Source: Arenicola marina
Taxonomy: Eukaryota; Annelida; Polychaeta; Arenicolidae
Assembly (NCBI GenBank): GCA_964019135.1
Contig: OZ025265.1
Location: forward strand, 24,899,143 to 24,963,142
DNA: 64,000 nucleotides
Direction of reading: 5' to 3'
Below the pieces are notes generated by a model that ran no database searches, had not been told where the DNA came from, and saw nothing but the letters and a program-made list of their open reading frames with translations. The number at the start of each line of letters is the position of its first letter. Within the stretch, counting starts at the first letter, position 1. This document shows, one piece after another, positions 49,551 to 60,592 of the stretch. Position numbers and translations under genes: made by a program.

Positions 49551-49640
49551 GTTTCAGAGTCGCCAGGGCTGTGTAGACCGCTGCTCTTCCTGCAGTGCGA
49601 AGGGCGTACTGACGGATTGCCACACTATACGTCTCTAGTC
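49551..49640 (-). promoter_or_regulatory. presumed 5' untranslated exon 1 of copy 3
   Basis: The ATG at 49550 is only 5 nt from the donor (ATGAG then GTGAGTGC), so most of exon 1 would be untranslated and lie here. No TATA box is evident. The start of transcription cannot be placed. Confidence 0.45.
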
Positions 49641-50096
49641 CCCGTTACCGTAACACCCCCCCCCCCCCCCACCACCACACCCCCCTCCTTACATAATATC
49701 TCACCAAAGTATGGGTTAGACAGGAGTTGTTGGAGTATGTAAAGGTCCGTGCTAAGAGGAGTGTAGGCCACTATTGTGCACGAGAAAGCAAAACTGGGCA
49801 AGTAAAACCTGTCTGGCGTGACATGTTTATGGTGTGATCTACTGACAAGAGTTGCCAAAGATGAAGGGCGTGAATCCAAAAGGCGAGCGGTAAACAAACC
49901 GTGTCTACATAAATGTGGGTCAGAGTAATTTGACTAGCATCACAGTTGCGGAGACGTTTTTTTAATTCTGAATATGCATGAACGAATCTAGACCCCCTTT
50001 TGTTTTGTGACCCCATTTCACAGTAACCCGTCGTAACATTGTGTTGTGTGCTATTGCGGTTTCGCCTATAAATATCAACGGCTGAATTTTGCGCGG
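49641..50096. other. non-coding stretch with a poly-C tract
   Basis: C-run at 49657-49671 followed by CACCACCACACCCCCC. No exon or element recognised up to the start of the 15-bp array. Confidence 0.5.
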
Positions 50097-51704
50097 ACCG
50101 GGGTTTCACTCCACGGGGTCTCACTCCACGGGGTATCACTCCACCTGGTCTCACTCCGAGGGGTCCCACTCCACGGGGTCTTATTCCACGGGGTCCAACT
50201 TCACGGGGTCTCACTCCACGGGGTTTCACTCCACGGGGTCTCACTCCACGGGGTTTCACTCCACGGGGTCTCACTCCACGGGGTCTAACTCTACGGGATC
50301 TAACTCCACGGGGTCAAACTCCACGGGGCCTAACTGCACGGGGTCAAACTCCACGGGGTCTAACTCCACGGGGTCTGACTCCACGGAGTCTCACTCAACG
50401 GGGTCTAACTCCACGGGGTCTAACTCCACGGGGTCTAACTCCGTGAGGTCCAACTCCACGGGGTCTTATTCCACGGGGTCCAACTTCACGGGGTCTCACT
50501 CCACGGGGTTTCACTCCACGGGGTCTCACTCCACGGGGTTTCACTCCACGGGGCCTAACTGCACGGGGTCAAACTCCACGGGGTCTAACTCCACGGGGTC
50601 TAACTCCACGGAGTCTCACTCCACGGGGTCTAACTCCACGGGGTCTAACTCCACGGGGTCTAACTCCGTGAGGTCCAACTCCACGGGGTTTAACTCCACG
50701 GGGCCTAACTCCAAGGGGGCCTAACTTCACGGTGTAACTCCACGGGGTTTAACTCCACGGGGTCTAACTCCACGGGGTCTAAATCCACGGGGTCAAACTC
50801 CACGGGGTCTAAATCCACGGGGTCTAAATCCACGGGTTCAAACTCCACGGGGTCAAACTCCACGGGGTCAAACTAGCCCAGAACCCTAGGCTGTGTGGGC
50901 TGAAACACAGCCTAGTCGCATTCCATAGTAAAATTCTGGTCTGGAACAACCCCATTTCAGGGTTGTTTGACTTTGACCAAGTGTAGCTCTGATTCTCCTT
51001 TGCTGTGGGAAAAGTTTTATAACAGAAACAAACCCTAATCCTTTTCTGTTTACTTCCTGACAAGTAATGACTAATCACATAAGTAACCTTTCTTGACAGG
51101 CAAAAATAGTCCAGTCTGTCACCAGAAATTCACATGAAAACATGTGTTTTCACTGACCCAATGACTGGGTCCCTGAACAATGAACCAATTAGCATGGCTT
51201 ATAATATCATGTGATGACCTTGCACATGTGCAGTGAACAACTTCCTGTTAAAAAAATGGTGGCATGTTGTTGTCCATTTTTATGCCAGTAGGCAATTATA
51301 GCTCCTTTTGAAGACTTTAACAACTTTGGAAGAGTTCATACATCAGTAATTATATATAGAAAAGGACTTTCACATTGTTGAAACTAATTGTGAAAGCTAT
51401 ACTTAAACAATTCAATTTGTCATGTGAAGTTGATTTTTCACTATAGAATGCTACATGGCTATGATTCTTCAACCATAGCCATGGATTCATGGCTAGGGTC
51501 AAACTTCACGGGGTTAAACTCCACAGGGTCTAGCTCCACGGGGTCTAACTCCGTGAGGTCTAGCTCCACGGGGTTTAACTCCGTGAGGTCTACCTCCACG
51601 GGGTCTAAATCCACGGGGTCTAACCCCAAGAGGTCTAACTCTACTGAGTCTCATTCCAGGGGGTCGGACTCCACGGGGTCTCACTCCACGGCGTCTAATT
51701 TTTT
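50097..51704. repeat. 15-bp minisatellite array 2, interrupted by a MITE
   Basis: Same unit family as array 1 (ACGGGGTCTCACTCC and AACTCC variants), from 50097 to 50873 and again from 51496 to 51704. A block at about 50178 (TCTTATTCCACGGGGTCCAA) recurs about 285 bp (19 units) later. The open frame of 211 residues (STGSHSTGS type) is a repeat artefact. Confidence 0.95.
50874..51495. mobile_element. non-autonomous DNA transposon (MITE), copy B, inside the 15-bp array
   Basis: 622 bp, same element as 7754-8368 with the same ends (TAGCCCAGAACC and CATGGCTA). Flanked by 9-bp repeats GGGTCAAAC (50865-50873 and 51496-51504). Because GGGTCAAAC also occurs in neighbouring array units, this duplication alone would be weak, but copy A independently shows 9 bp at the same boundaries. 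Confidence 0.88.
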
Positions 51705-52180
51705 GGGTAAGCAAACACGTACGACCGAATTTTATGGATTTTATGCCATCTCGTTCTCAAAATGATATTATTTGATATACTCAAGATATGTATCTATATT
51801 TATTTAGAAAAAACCCTGTTGAAACTGTTGAAAATTCTCCTCTTACACACAAATATCCGAGTGCAATGCTCTTTTTACTAATAAATATCGCAGTGCAATT
51901 CCTCATTTACTCATAAATATCGGAGTGCCATTTTCCTTTTATTCACAACAATGCGTTTAACAATGAGGTATATGCAGCTTCGTCCTATGTACATGTGCTT
52001 TGTTACGTGATGTTCTGGTTTCACTAAACGGATTCCGACGCGGTGTCCAGCCAAAAGCACAGCTGCTTAATATTTGTGACGCCTACTGTCAAAGACTGCG
52101 TTAAACTTGTTATACCGTTTGTATTGGCGTAATGGCCTGTCAACCACGCGATATTGTAATAACAAAGACATTAAAACCGC
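51705..52180. other. non-coding stretch, nothing recognised
   Basis: AT-rich DNA with a short tandem theme at 51840-51950 (ATAAATATCGGAGTGC repeated about three times). No gene. Confidence 0.55.
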
Positions 52181-52183
52181 TAA

Positions 52184-52573
52184 TGCCCTGCTCACATAGA
52201 CTAAGACTGGTCGGCCGACGTCAGAGCTCGCCTACGCCACGGAGTTCTTCAACTTTCCCACCGAGCTTTCATAGTTTTAAAAATCGGCCGAGCTAGGTGA
52301 CTACTCGGCCGACTGCTCGGCCGAGCTCGGCCGAGAGGTCGGCCGAGAGGTCGGCCGACCTCCGCCGACCTAAGGAAATTGGCCGAGCTCGGCCTGGTTT
52401 TAATGTCTGCATTAAAACTGGAAAGGCCTTGGCCGAGCACCTGAAATGAGCCACCGAGCAGCAATGCTCGGCCGAGGTCACGGCCGATTTGGGGCCGATT
52501 TGGGGCCGATTTGGGGCCAATTTCCCCCTTTTTAGCTCGGCCGAGGCGTCGGTGGGTCTATGTGAGCAGGGCA
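52184..52573. mobile_element. PIF/Harbinger-like MITE with TAA target duplication
   Basis: 390 bp with perfect 18-bp terminal inverted repeats TGCCCTGCTCACATAGAC, flanked by TAA on both sides (52181-52183 and 52574-52576). A 3-bp TWA duplication is the Harbinger signature. The interior is unusual: many copies of CTCGGCCGAG and GGTCGGCCGA palindromes and three tandem copies of GATTTGGGGCC near 52490. Confidence 0.88.
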
Positions 52574-53020
52574 TAAGCAGTTGTCTGCTTCATTTCTGTG
52601 AGTGCACTATCATGTTCGTTTAGCATTCTGAGAATGTTCTCTCATGTAACATTCGCAAAAAACATTCCCCAAATATTAAGAAAACGGTCCTGAACAACGT
52701 TCCCGGAATATTTGTTGGTAATATTACCGTAATATTGGCGGAATATTAGGAGAATCTTACTTTGTTGCCTGGGCGCAGCATCTGACACGTCAGGTTGAAC
52801 TCCCGCCTAAGTTTTTGTACCAACCAATTTAAATTCGGTGAGCGAGGAAAGTGACGTCCAGGGGGAATTCAAACACATGTGCTGTTACATTGAGACTCAG
52901 GTTCTCTCTGCTCATTGGCTTGAACTCAACGAAAAGCACTCAACCATGAGAGCAATACACGCCTTCGACAACAGATGCCTACACATTGCATCAAAGCTAA
53001 CCTGTCAATCTTGTCAATCA
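52574..53020. other. non-coding stretch, nothing firm
   Basis: Contains imperfect repeats of GAATATT/AATATTAC at 52660-52760. No exon recognised. Confidence 0.5.
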
Positions 53021-54190
53021 TCATTGGGGAATTTCTAAATAATGCGCAGCTGCAATGCCCCCAGAAAAAAATCCGCCGGACCTCACTTTTGCTACTTTGA
53101 CAAACGCGTTTATAGTGATATCGTGGAATAAAAGTTGTAAACTTCCATTAACACAAATTCTCATTTGTGAACCACCTTCCCTAAACAACGTTAGCTCTGA
53201 GCTAAATTCCCTTGGTAAGATAACAGTAAAACAACAAGTGACAAATATCTTCAAAGCCACCACATATATCGCAAAGGTCCGTTGGACATCTGCCCCATTT
53301 TCTGAGATTCTTTTTTTGCATAGTAATATCTGATTAATAATATTAAACTTAAAAGCCACTAGTCTCGTATCTGGAATATTTAGAATATTCGTTTGTAGAC
53401 CAACGAGAAGGTGACAGTATGGCAGTTTACATTTTTACATATGTTGCTTTCACTGCGTAGTAGATGTAATCCGGCCTTTTGTTGAATAAACTTATCGTAT
53501 AACTCTCGACTATGTCTATCTACTCTAGGTATATTCAATTCAAGGGTGTCACGACTTGTGCTCGACAACTGCGTACACCAGATTTTCAACGGCTTTAAAG
53601 CTTTGCGCAGCATTACCATTTCATCAAACATGCTTGTCTCCTACACGGTCGAAATTTTCGTCGACATGTCCATCAACAAACTTTAAATGTCCGACTTGGG
53701 TTATACCAACTTCGAATTGTATTTGTCCACCTGTCGTCTCGCACGTAATTGCCGAGTCTCCCCATAATTTTTCACGTTGCAGTATCTCAGGCAACAATAC
53801 ATTACTTTCTTCATGGCTTTCGCTATGCGCTGAGATGATTTCTTGATAAAACACTGGTTTTTGAAGTGTAGGCAGAGATAATTTTTACCCAGAGTGTTTA
53901 AATGTGCTCTGACTAGAAAGTTCCAATTTTTTCTTAGCCATGGATTATCCGATTACACAAGATGCTTTAATGGCTTTAAAGTGTGATTGAATATCAGTCA
54001 TTCCTACCCCGCGTTTTTCTATATTAAGGATTAGTTGGGTTCTTTTTAAGCGTTTGCTCTTGCCCCAGATAAAATCGTAAAATAGCCTCTCAATGCGTTT
54101 AATTATTTATTTTTGTACTGTTGTATGAGTGGCTCTAAAGGAAAAAGTGTCGTTTTTTTTATTGCTGCTTTACCCAAAATCGTTAATCCC
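53021..54190 (-). mobile_element. LINE ORF2 C-terminal half fragment (L1/Tx1-like)
   Basis: Read on the minus strand from about 54190: IKRIERLFYDFIWG, KRTQLILNIEKRGVGMTD, SHFKAIKAS, then an open frame 53854-53624 with FYQEIISAH and LQREKLWGDSAIT, then 53631-53380 and 53359-53021. The order matches the region after the RT core in L1/Tx1 ORF2 proteins (DFIWG, LFFxE, LWxNxxI). Several frameshifts. The endonuclease and RT core are absent. Inactive. Confidence 0.78.
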
Positions 54191-54392
54191 CCACCTGGCA
54201 ATCTCATTTTCTATGCTAGTTAATTTCATTTCCCAGGTACATCAATATGGCGGCGGCAGGTAGCACCTAGCTATCTGAGCGGAACACTCGAGAGTGGAAC
54301 ACGCGATGCAATATGTGTTGCTGGACTAATAAATGCTGCAATGACTAAGAATAAAGTATCCCGGCTATGCAGGAATAATCAATTCGAATAAC

Positions 54393-54577
54393 GGGGGCCT
54401 CCCTGGTGTAGTGGTTAGCGCACTAGACCGCAGATCAATAGGTCCTGGGTTCGCATCCGGGCTCGGGCACCTAATCTGGGGCATGTTTCATTCCTTCATC
54501 CTTCATCGTCCCGGGAGGTTCCTTGGCCCAATTTAGCCTGTATGTGCACAAAAGTGGCCTAAACACCAACATTTCAT
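54393..54577 (+). mobile_element. tRNA-derived SINE with 14-bp target duplication
   Basis: 185 bp. The head has RNA polymerase III promoter boxes: TGGTGTAGTGGTTAGCGC (box A) and GGTTCGCATCC (box B), with a tRNA-like body, then an unrelated tail ending CCAACATTTCAT. Flanked by 14-bp repeats TCAATTCGAATAAC (54379-54392 and 54578-54591). The perfect duplication indicates fairly recent insertion. Confidence 0.92.
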
Positions 54578-54669
54578 TCAATTCGAATAACAGGAGAGAT
54601 ACAAAACAGTTTCACGTCAAATTACTGACCCGGCCAGGCTCCCCTTTTAGAGCCAAAACCATTTAACAT

Positions 54670-55182
54670 ATGACAACCAAAACCGGCCCCCCCACCCCCC
54701 TATCCATCATTATATCTGAAAACGACCTTGACGCCGCCTATGTTACGGATGGATGTGCAAGGCCTGACGAAGGCAATGACATACACAAGCAAACGGATGG
54801 ACGAGCAAAACGCTCAAAACCAGACTCTTGGAACTTGAAAGACGGGATACCGTAAAAGAAGTAAGTCGCATAGAAAATAACTTTAAGGCACTTAAAGAGA
54901 AATGCGCTGCGCTCAAAAAACTATGGTCGACGAAAAATTCTGGTGATATATGGCTTGAATGAAAACAGAGGGGGCGAAGAAGACTGCTCTACGCTAGTGC
55001 GTGAGATGTTCCGGGAGAAGCTGGGGATTGAGGACGCTGCCTCCATCTGGATACAGCGGTGTCACCGCCTTGGCCCTGTCCCAACAGGACAGGACCCGGT
55101 CACCAGACCAAGACCCATTATCCCACGCTTTGCTTTCTTTCCGGAGAGACAGAAGATCTGGGAGGAAATGTTGATTGCATAA
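54670..55182 (+). mobile_element. LINE ORF1 fragment (coiled coil plus RNA-binding domain)
   Basis: Open frames 54670-54855 and 54943-55182. Between them another frame gives a coiled-coil-like run (RRDTVKEVSRIENNFKALK). The second frame carries IYGLNENRGGEEDCSTLVR, IWIQRCHRLGP, PRPIIPRFAFFPERQKIW, the typical RRM-like domain of L1-type ORF1p. At least two frame changes. No ORF2 follows; inactive. Confidence 0.85.
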
Positions 55183-55569
55183 CATGTACAATTTCATACT
55201 AGATTTAAAATAAATTACACAAGGTGTCCCAGTAGTAAACGCCTATCACGAAATTGGTATGTATGAGATAAAAATCCTCAAGATATGAAGTTCAATTATA
55301 ACCAACTGCCAGGTGCCAATTATAGAACTCACAGGTTCTAATAATATTACCCTATTCTTGCCACCCCAGCAAATATTTAATTAACAGCTGTTCTAATGCT
55401 TGTTTATTAGCAGCAATGGCTTGAAGGGCTTATCAAGTAAAATCTAGTCAGCTGAACATACACGTGTTCGATAACATGATAACGAAGGTAGTTACAACTT
55501 CCACATGTTTTCCATTATGATAGCTCTGGGTGGTAAGTGAGAGCTTCTCGATGTCGTGTTCGGATTGAT

Positions 55570-56725
55570 GCCACGTGGTGTAAGCCGGCTTGCTGGTCTG
55601 CTAGAGTCCCAACGACAACCAGAACCCTCGATGACCGTGTGGTAGACTAACTTTATTGTGCAGACCCCTTATTTATATATGCAGGCAATACGTGGTATCC
55701 CTCTAGGTGATAATTGGGCATCAGTCATACTCCTGGTAATTAACAGGTAATATGGATAGGTGCTACCTAAAAAATGCGAGCGTATATTTATTAATTCAGA
55801 TATTCCGATCTCGCTTCGGCTTGCCATAAAGAATATCTTTGGCGGGATGACGTATGCCATGCACCTGCTTGTCATATCATTCGGCTGCTTAGGAACTCCC
55901 ATTGTGACGTCATGTTTATAACATTTTGACGTCACAACTACTCAATATGACAGCAGCTGATGGGCGGTCACCAAGAGCGCTCTGCTTGGCAACAGATACT
56001 GTCATTTAGCCAGTCGCTTATAAATTAACTTTAATTTGAAGTATACATCCACCGTTAACATTGAATAATTTATTCGTTAATTTTGTGGGGCAGCTGATTT
56101 AATTATTAAAGACATGACATAATAGGTTTCGACCTCTCTTTGTTTGAATACATTTATGTATAGCTGATATTTAGTCCGAATCCGGAAACGTCTCATGGGG
56201 GCTGTTACGCGAAATGAAAGTCCTAAGCCTATGCTTGAAATGGACTGAATACGCATGCATGTTACCTTAGGAGCTCGCTTACGCTCGCTATTACGTCACA
56301 ACGCATCCAAGCATTCAAGCATACATTACATCCTCCCCTTTCTTCTTGATGTTCTTGAGTCAATTATAACACCAGTCAATATGAATTATGCATAACTAAT
56401 GTTACCACGTGAGTTGACGAATTGATCCTGAAACATGTAACACAATTAATGCAATATCAGGAATTACCAAAGAACTGGTCACTGCACTTAAGCGCAGGTA
56501 ATGACAACAAGAACAACATAATCGTTGGGTATATATTAAAGTTCAGTATTCGTATATAGTCTTAGGCTGTAGTATATCTCTCGGGTATGTAGATCTGTCG
56601 ACCGCTCCTCGTCACGGCTACCACTTTCCGCCCTGACGTTGGTGACACGGACTGTGTAAAGCCAGACAGTGGCTCTTCAGCACAATCAGTGATCGGTGAA
56701 CGCTGACTCTCAACCATTGCCCAGC
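55570..56725 (-). mobile_element. 3' end of a Ty3/gypsy-like LTR retrotransposon (fossil)
   Basis: On the minus strand: the tail of a pol-type polyprotein (about 56725-56570; TRSGRQIYIPERY resembles the end of gypsy polyproteins), a spacer, a purine tract AAGAAAGGGGAGGA (56331-56344), then an LTR starting TGTAATGTAT at 56330. Within the LTR a TATA-like ATATATAAATAAG and AATAAA lie near 55680-55650. The outer LTR edge, near 55570, is not certain. The 5' part of the element is absent here, so it is a broken fossil. Confidence 0.65.
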
Positions 56726-56734
56726 CAACATGCC

Positions 56735-57165
56735 CGGTTTGGGCCCAGATGGGCTAAGCATGGGCTACTGGGCTTGGGCTGTGGGTGGGATTTTCAATGG
56801 GCTCTATATGGGTCCCAGGTGAGCAAACCATGAGATGGAGCTATAATGCCCAGGCTGGGCCTGCATGGGCCAGGCATGGGCTCTTGGGCTACTTTTGTGT
56901 ACAGGATTTTGGTGGGCTACTTTTGTATGCAGGATTTGGTGGGCACCGTGTGGGATTTTTTCGTTGGCTCTTGATGGGTCCCACGTGGGCATACCATGGA
57001 TCTATGGAGCGATAATGCCCAGACTGGGCCCACATGGGCCATGCATGGGCTCTTGGGCTATGTTGTGTAGGGATTAGTTGTGTGCGGGTTCAAGTGGGCA
57101 AAACCATATGGATCTATGGAGAGATGGAACACGTGCAGCTATAATGCCCAGGCATCGGCCCTTGT
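56735..57165. repeat. GGGC-rich complex tandem repeat, unit about 150-180 bp
   Basis: Repeated AATGCCCAGGCTGGGCC, CATGGGCTCTTGGGCTA, GGTCCCACGTGGGC and CATGGATCTATGGAG blocks, in about three imperfect units. Open frames are spurious. Confidence 0.8.
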
Positions 57166-57596
57166 GATACATGTGTTTGCACTACTATATTTGGTTGGGG
57201 ACCTGGTGGATCCGGGATTTGCAAAACTTGGGCTGCCAACAAGAGCATGCGCTTACATGCTAAATTTAGAATGTTATAAAGCATATCCTTTCTTCGTCTG
57301 CATAATCACTTTTTGGCCTTTAGCCAAAGTTTTCAAATATCCGCTCTACATGGGTATCTTTTTTATCATACATATCTGCTCTATATCTCTTTCATCACGA
57401 ATATCCGGTCTCTCATGCATCAAGGCACCCGCGGACCCCCCCCCCCGGTTTTATCACAGTGTCCCTCCCACCCCAAATGGGGTATGGGTGATCGCAGCAG
57501 AATAGCCAACCATATGAATGCTAAAGCATAGACGTAGGGGTGGGGGAGCTGAGCAGGATTCTTTCCGTTCATCAAGAATAGGCTTTTTATTTCAGC
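57166..57596. other. non-coding stretch, nothing recognised
   Basis: No exon could be supported. Poly-C run at 57437. The stretch lies between the GGGC repeat and a palindrome array. Confidence 0.5.
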
Positions 57597-57735
57597 TGTA
57601 AACCATATGGTAAACCAAATATACCATACCATGTATGTATCATATATCATGTATGTATCATATATACAATATCATGTATGTATCATATACCATGAAATAT
57701 TATGGTAAATCATTGTACCACCAGAGTTGCACAAT
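57597..57735. repeat. CCATGG/CATATG palindromic array, locus 2 (decayed)
   Basis: AACCATATGGTAAACC, TATACCATACCATG and several units of CATGTATGTATCATATA. Weaker symmetry than the other three loci. Confidence 0.6.
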
Positions 57736-58020
57736 GGTATCAGCAGAATATTTCATATATACTATGATGAGCATGATATAACTACACATGCTACCCCGTA
57801 CAGAAAACAAGTGACTTCTCAGTCGTGCTACTCAACAGTCAACTATTGAGCGCGCTCAGAATTAATTAAATTACCATAATACATCATGGTAAACACTGTC
57901 ATTCTATTATTCCAAATTAGGGAATCAATCAGTAAGGGCATACGACTACGGGGGGCGGGATGCTTAGTGTCGGGTTTTGAGGGGGTGCTTATTGCCGGGT
58001 TTTGAGAGGTGGGGGGGTCG

Positions 58021-58217
58021 CAGTAAAGCCCCACCCCCCTTCAGCACCACAAACTTCGGTCGCGGTACTCTGCCGGGGAAAATAATAACCCAGCGGGTCC
58101 AAGGTAAAAAACATTTCTCTCCGGAGCGGATATTCTCGCGTTCAAACGTTCGAGCCGATTTTCAAGGTACAATACCCCTTACGAGCGTGAAGCGGTGAAG
58201 TAGGGGTGGCTTTACTG
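58021..58217. mobile_element. possible hAT-like MITE
   Basis: Begins CAGTAAAGCCCCACCCCC and ends GGGGTGGCTTTACTG, an inverted repeat of about 16 bp with one gap. No 8-bp duplication could be found (G/C runs on both sides), so the boundary is tentative. No coding capacity. Confidence 0.55.
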
Positions 58218-58946
58218 CCCGCCCCCCGCCCTAAAACACCAGTGAGATTTGCTGCGTGTCACAGCCCGCGAAGTGAGTGCGCCACCAGGCGGCAGCTGCC
58301 GCCTACCGGAGATGCGCAACGAAGATCGCGAGGCGCATGCGCGAAGTTTGAAAACTATTGCGGAAAGGCGAGCGAAGTCCTGCGGCATGTGTATACGATT
58401 AGCTTATATTCACGAATATTTGCTTATGTATGTGAATGAGATGTACGTATTTATCAATACTATGCTGAATAGAACCTGAAGACACCCAGGTTCGAGCGTG
58501 ACACTATAACATAAGGCGAACAAAAGCCTTTATAAATTGAAACTTGTTGATAGTCTTGTTCACGGTTGTTTTGCTTCAAGCCAATAGGTGAATAGAAGAA
58601 AGCTGTGATGAAAGCTTGGGGTGCGCCGCGAAGACCTCAATCAGAACAGGTTATACGACTCAACGGCTGCCACGGAGCATCAACGGCTACTTCAACGCCT
58701 TGTATTTGCAAAACTAATGACTGAATCTGCAAATCAGTCACCTACCCACCTTCTACAAACCTTTGTGAAACATTTGCAGCTACTTTTGAAGCATGACCTA
58801 CCACTATTTAATGTTACAAGGCAAGTTTTGGCACTCGCCGCGCAAATTTACTCGATTAGCCAGTTTTCGGTGTGGGAATTTCACAACTCTGGCGCAGCCA
58901 CTGTGTTTCATGTGGGAACTCTGTACTACGCTATACTTTATACTCA
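58218..58946. other. non-coding stretch, nothing firm
   Basis: Short open frames at 58249-58479 and 58621-58968 have no recognisable family and no splice context. The GCATGCGC-containing part near 58340 is GC-rich. Confidence 0.45.
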
Positions 58947-59114
58947 GGGGCGGATCCAGAAAATCTGAATAGGGGCGGCCGGTTTCAGATATGCTGGATA
59001 AGGGGGGCCGGTTTTGGTTTTCATATGTTAAATGGTATAATTATATAAATTTCGGCCCTAAAAGGAGGGGGGGGGGGCGGGGCCGGGTCGCCCCCCCCTA
59101 TGGACCCGCCCCTG
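58947..59114. mobile_element. hAT-like MITE, CAGGGGCGG termini
   Basis: 168 bp from CAGGGGCGGATCCAG to TATGGACCCGCCCCTG. Inverted ends of about 15 bp with two or three mismatches; the CAGGGGCGGA terminus is a common hAT MITE form in animals. Interior has G and C runs. A clean target duplication is not visible. Confidence 0.65.
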
Positions 59115-59908
59115 ATGCTATTTATAACATTGTCTTTGGTATTTATTTTTCTTCCTGCATAATATAATAATAATTGTGGTACAAAGTTTTGTAAGATAGT
59201 CTTCCGACATATTAGCACCCATGTTTTACAATGTTCAACAGCATTGGTGACTGATAATTTACTAAGGCGATAAGTGTATCCTTTGTTACAGATCAAGTCA
59301 TTAGTTATGTAGTAGTTGCCAAGTATTTCATTGTAGTGCATCTCATTTTTATTTTTATGTCATGTATATACTTTTAGTATGTCTATATACTGTGTGATTT
59401 TATTGTGCATATAATTACTGGACAAAATTCCATGATGGCATTTTTTTCAATTCGTTCAAATATATCAGCTGTAAAGTGAACAAAATTTAATTTGATATCA
59501 ATATATTAATCATTCAAACAAGCATTGTTTTAATTTGGCATGGTCCTGTCTCTTGTTAAATTTAAATTTGAAGGTATGTAACCATGATGCTGCTATATGG
59601 TATATTAATATTATTTGTTGATTTCATTTTATGTCAATATGCATATAAGCAATGAACATTTCTTCACATAATGGTAGCTTGCTTTTCTAATATATCTATA
59701 CGGCTAGAATGTAGATATTATATAAGTCTTTTGTTTTACATGACAGGTAACCTTGAGTTAATTATGTGTATATGTCACATACTGCATCTTTTTATAGTAA
59801 TACATATATATGAAAGTCGATTGTGAATCTTTCTATTCTTTATTCTGGTATTTTTCAGACTCTGGCATTATATATATACATTGCTATACGTAATGATAAT
59901 GTAGTAAA
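59115..59908. other. AT-rich non-coding stretch
   Basis: Strongly AT-rich with TATATA and ATTTAAATT runs. No gene recognised. Confidence 0.55.
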
Positions 59909-60036
59909 GTACCATGATACATGGTATATCTGTTTCAAAACACCATGGTATATCATGATAATTTATCATAGTACGCCATGGTATACCATGGTATACCTGT
60001 TACAAAACGCCATGATATACCATGGTAATTTATTGT
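59909..60036. repeat. palindromic CCATGG array, locus 3
   Basis: ACACCATGGTATATCATGAT, GCCATGGTATACCATGGTAT and CATGATATACCATGGTAATT; each core is self-complementary. ACCTGTTACAAAACGCCATG precedes a unit, as in locus 4 (ACCTGTTCCAAAACACCATG). Confidence 0.85.
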
Positions 60037-60110
60037 GCATCTGTAAACGTGTTATCCGGTATAAAACCAAGCTAATATCCCTGGATAACAGCTCCAAGTG
60101 GGCACACGAC

Positions 60111-60592
60111 TAGACCCAGTTGGTTGGGCAGGTGGAGCCCATCTTGTCTCCCACCTGAACTACACATGGACCATCGCTATAGGGAACCAGTCTAACCCGT
60201 AGTCCGAACCAAGTTGAACCCGCTGGGGCTACCCCTTCAGGAACCCAATCTGAACCCATGTCGAACCCACTTGGGCTGCCCCTACAGGGACCCAGTCTGA
60301 ACCCATGTCGAACCTACTAGGGCTGCCCCTACAAGGACTCAGTCTGAACCCATGTCGAACCTACTTGGGCTGCCCCTACTGCGACCCAGTCTGAATCCAT
60401 GTCGAATCCACTTGGGCTGCCCCTTCAGGGACCCAGTCTGAATCCATGCCGAACCCACTTGGGCTGCCCCTACAGGGACCCAGTATAAACCCATGTCGAT
60501 CCCACTCGCGCTGCCCCCACAGAGACCCAGTCTGAACCCATGTCGAACCCACTTGGGCTGCCCCTACAGGGACCCGGTCTGACCTATTACTA
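60111..60592. repeat. 48-60 bp minisatellite, CCCAGTCTGAACCCATGTCG
   Basis: About eight units containing CCCAGTCTGAACCCATGTCG, then AACCCACTTGGGCTGCCCCT and ACAGGGA. Minus-strand frame of 78 residues (GSTWVQTGSLWG type) is a repeat artefact. Confidence 0.92.

Noticed and set aside
54393-54577. A functional tRNA gene
   Set aside because: Boxes A and B are present but the acceptor stem does not close and a non-tRNA tail plus target duplications follow, which is a SINE.
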